Origin: Saccharothrix sp. NRRL B-16314
GTDB lineage: Bacteria; Actinomycetota; Actinomycetes; Mycobacteriales; Pseudonocardiaceae
Reading direction: 5' to 3'
Length of the DNA: 64,000 bases
Assembly (NCBI RefSeq): GCF_000716595.1
Contig: NZ_JNXC01000027.1
Span: forward strand, 1-64,000
The notes beneath the pieces were generated by a model. That model made no database searches. It was given only the letters and a program-made list of their open reading frames with translations, and was not told where the DNA came from. A program made the position numbers and the translations under genes. Each line of letters begins with the position of its first letter. Within the stretch, counting starts at the first letter, position 1. Of the stretch, positions 62,124-64,000 are shown in pieces.

Positions 62124-62731
62124 GGGTGCTGGCACTGCACGGGGCGGGCGGGTCGCCGGCGGACTGGGACGGGGTGATCAGCGCCCTCGGCGGCGCCCAC
62201 GAGCTAGTCCCGCTGACCCTCGACGGCCCGTGGGACTGGGACTCCGTCCTGGACCGGATCGAACCGCACGCCACCGACAACCCGGCCGTGGTCGGCATGT
62301 CGCTGGGCGGCATGGTCGCGGCGCTGTGGGGCAGGCGCCACCCGGAGTGCCCGGCGGTGATCGACATCGACGGCCACGGCGTGCCCACGCAACCCCAGCG
62401 CTACCCCGACCCGACCGCGGTGGCCGACGACATCGCCGCCCTGCGCGAAGTCTTCCGCGGCTTCGGCCAGCCGGAACTCCAGCAGGCGATCGAAGAACTC
62501 GACTGCTTCGAGGTGTTCCACGACGTCCGCTGCCCCATGCTGCTGGCCGTCGCCACGAAACCCATGCCGGGCCAGGCCCTCTTCGAGCAGTACCACCGAG
62601 GCCTGCTCCGAGACCTGGCCACCCTGCCGGCCACCATCGAGGTCGTCCGCATGGACGCCTCGCACGCCGTCACCTTCGAAGACCCCGCCCTGGTAGCCAC
62701 CCTGATCAAGGACTACCTCGACGGCCGCTGA
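62120..62731 (+). CDS. Alpha/beta hydrolase
   Basis: 203 residues with a compact alpha/beta-hydrolase fold: LALHGAGGSPADWDGV (oxyanion loop), the nucleophile elbow GMSLGG, an acid in the AVATKPMPG strand region and the catalytic His in MDASHAVTF. Substrate unknown. It is cotranscribed with the HTH protein (GTGA overlap), which may regulate it in response to a ligand. Confidence 0.85.
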   Translation: MRVLALHGAGGSPADWDGVISALGGAHELVPLTLDGPWDWDSVLDRIEPHATDNPAVVGMSLGGMVAALWGRRHPECPAVIDIDGHGVPTQPQRYPDPTAVADDIAALREVFRGFGQPELQQAIEELDCFEVFHDVRCPMLLAVATKPMPGQALFEQYHRGLLRDLATLPATIEVVRMDASHAVTFEDPALVATLIKDYLDGR

Positions 62732-62818
62732 CCCGGACCGCTCAACACAACCACGCGCGGACCGGGGTCGGGGCCAACGCCCACCGGGCGGGGCGGGTCG
62801 CACCCCCGCAAAGCACAA

Positions 62819-62859
62819 CGGCCGACCCGGTTCGCGCTTCCGCGAACATGGGTCGGCCG
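62819..62859. terminator. Long hairpin terminator between hydrolase and tmRNA
   Basis: CGGCCGACCC/GGGTCGGCCG outer stem plus an inner TTCGCG/CGCGAA stem, immediately beyond the tmRNA 3' end; serves both convergent transcripts. Confidence 0.85.
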
Positions 62860-62865
62860 AGGCCG

Positions 62866-63235
62866 TGGAGGTGCCGGGAATCGAACCCGGGTCCTCTGCC
62901 GCATCATCAAGGCTTCTCCGTGCGCAGTCCGCTACATCTCTACTCGGCCCCGGTGATCACGCGGACAAGTCACCGTGATGAGCCCAGCCACTGTGGGTGT
63001 CCCAACCGTTCCCCGTGGCCGGGGACGGCGGTGAGCCTCCTAGCTGATGCCGGCGACCGGAGCGGAGGCACCTCCGGGCCGACAGCGTTGCTCCTAGCCT
63101 CAGGCGGCGAGGGCGAACGCGCGCTGGTCGTTAGACTCGGCGCTTATTGGTTTGCGATGACGCTTACGGTGGTCTCTCGCCTGCACCGGCACGCTTCCCT
63201 TGAATCAACGCACAAAGTCGAAACCGTTCACCCCC
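62866..63235 (-). ncRNA. ssrA: tmRNA
   Basis: A minus-strand RNA of about 370 bases. The tRNA-like ends pair: 5' GGGGGTG with 3' CACCTCC-A. The 5' part reads GGTGAACGGTTTCGACTTTG and the T-arm is the usual CGGGTTCGATTCCCG. The tag frame at 63141-63100 reads AESNDQRAFALAA and a stop, with the ALAA proteolysis signal. It rescues stalled ribosomes by adding this tag. The CCA end is not encoded. A TATGCT at 63264-63259 is a possible -10 box. Confidence 0.95.
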
Positions 63236-63400
63236 GTGTTGTGGGTCCTGCTGCGCACAGCATAACGCCCCGCGCACCCCGGTTCATTCCGATTAGGTTG
63301 GTAGGGCTGTCCCCACCCCTCGCTGACCGGCGTACCTGATGGTTCCCGGCCACCCGGACGGGCGATGCTGGGCCGGTACATCAGCCTGAAGGTGGGGAAC

Positions 63401-64000
63401 ATGACGACGCGGGTCAACCCGGACATCGCCCGGATCAGCGGGTACTTCCTGCTCAACCTGGTCACCGGGATCTTCTGGTTCGTCCTGCTGGTGACCCTGG
63501 GCGCAGTCAGCCTCGGCACCGCGGTGATCTGGGTCGGCTTGCCGCTCGGCGTGCTGACCATGGTCCTGGCACGTGGCGCGGCGAGCGCCGAACGGGCGTG
63601 GCTCGGCGCCGCGCTGAAGGTCGACATCCCGTCGCCCTACCGGCCGCTGCCGACCGGCCTCGCCACCCGCGCGAAGGCGCTGGCGACGGACCCGGCGACG
63701 TGGCGCGACCTGTCCTACTGGCTGCTGATGCTGCCGCTGGGCGCGATCGAGTTCTCGCTCACGGTGGCGCTGTGGTCGGCCGTCCTCGGCACCGTGTTCC
63801 TGCCGTTCTACCTGCACACGCTGCCCGCCACGTGGCAGGTGGACTTCGGCGGCGGCAACGTGTGGCTGATCGACTCGTTCGCCAAGGCCCTCCCGGTGAG
63901 CGTGCTGGGCCTGCTGCTCGGCGTCATCGCCTACCGCCTGCTCAAGGGCCTGGCCAGGGGTCACGCGGCGTTCGCGCGGGCCATGCTCGGCCCGTCGCGC
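63401..64000 (+). CDS. Membrane sensor-domain protein, N-terminal part (cut by window end)
   Basis: About 200 codons open to the right edge. Hydrophobic segments lie near residues 11-32, 40-58, 107-135 and 155-185, with a charged linker of about 45 residues between the second and third. This matches the putative sensor domain (four helices) found before histidine kinases in actinobacteria. The kinase part would lie beyond 64000. The start is ATG 63401 (GGTGGGGA upstream) or in-frame ATG 63365. Confidence 0.75.
   Translation, partial: MTTRVNPDIARISGYFLLNLVTGIFWFVLLVTLGAVSLGTAVIWVGLPLGVLTMVLARGAASAERAWLGAALKVDIPSPYRPLPTGLATRAKALATDPATWRDLSYWLLMLPLGAIEFSLTVALWSAVLGTVFLPFYLHTLPATWQVDFGGGNVWLIDSFAKALPVSVLGLLLGVIAYRLLKGLARGHAAFARAMLGPSR

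Noticed and set aside
1..64000. CRISPR array
   Set aside because: No regularly spaced repeats with unique spacers were seen; the only tandem repeats are short (9-11 bp and trinucleotide).

Overview
The window is a high-GC actinobacterial chromosome segment. GTG and TTG starts, ATGA/GTGA overlaps, AfsR-type and ECF regulators, several cytochrome P450s, a DinB/DUF664 protein and an ssrA tag ending in ALAA all fit. The style suggests Pseudonocardiales (Saccharothrix, Lentzea or Actinosynnema type), but there is no rRNA or housekeeping marker, so the genus is inference.

Layout. 1-3.1 kb: a DinB-like protein, then a glycosyltransferase and a divergent 6-pyruvoyl-tetrahydropterin-synthase homologue facing a stand-alone GTP cyclohydrolase II. 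3.6-13.9 kb: a tightly overlapping nine-gene operon built around a TerY-P type triad (vWA protein, PP2C phosphatase, kinase). Added to it are a second paralogous kinase, a four-helix DUF4407-like membrane protein with a long coiled coil, a DA1-like zinc peptidase, a class III cyclase-like protein, a large P-loop/helical-repeat protein and an SPFH-like protein with an acidic tail. No TerD/TerC genes are present. This is the best candidate for an undescribed signalling or conflict system. 14-18.2 kb: a DUF4190-type membrane protein, an AfsR/SARP regulator and a divergent ATP-grasp enzyme.

18.2-26.2 kb: a complete galactan-use locus. It has a LacI regulator, an ABC importer (two permeases and a lipoprotein), an intracellular GH42 beta-galactosidase and a secreted GH53 endo-galactanase. 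Two near-identical operators flank a divergent promoter. 26.2-31.7 kb: a PadR plus DUF1700-like membrane protein pair, then a 63-residue peptide gene followed by a TPR-CHAT (caspase-fold) protein. 31.8-37.3 kb: a meroterpenoid-type cluster with a Pyr4/PaxB-like membrane terpene cyclase, methyltransferase, UbiA prenyltransferase, P450 and polyprenyl diphosphate synthase. 37.4-40.3 kb: a YCII protein, an ECF42-like sigma factor and a RibD-type reductase.

40.3-45.4 kb: an intact P450, a decayed P450 copy, a DrrAB-type ABC exporter, a DUF4097 protein and a ribbon-helix-helix regulator with repeat operators. 45.7-47.6 kb: TetR and a divergent amidohydrolase. 47.6-54.8 kb: a decayed accessory island next to a tRNA-Ala gene, holding a toxin C-terminal fragment with a possible immunity lipoprotein, an intact SBD-HNH (phosphorothioate-sensing) restriction enzyme, small unknown proteins and a broken transposase. 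55-64 kb: housekeeping-like genes (DsbA-like, MFS, GNAT, GT2, HrpB helicase, an HTH protein behind a 40-bp dyad, an alpha/beta hydrolase), then tmRNA and the start of a membrane sensor protein cut by the window end.
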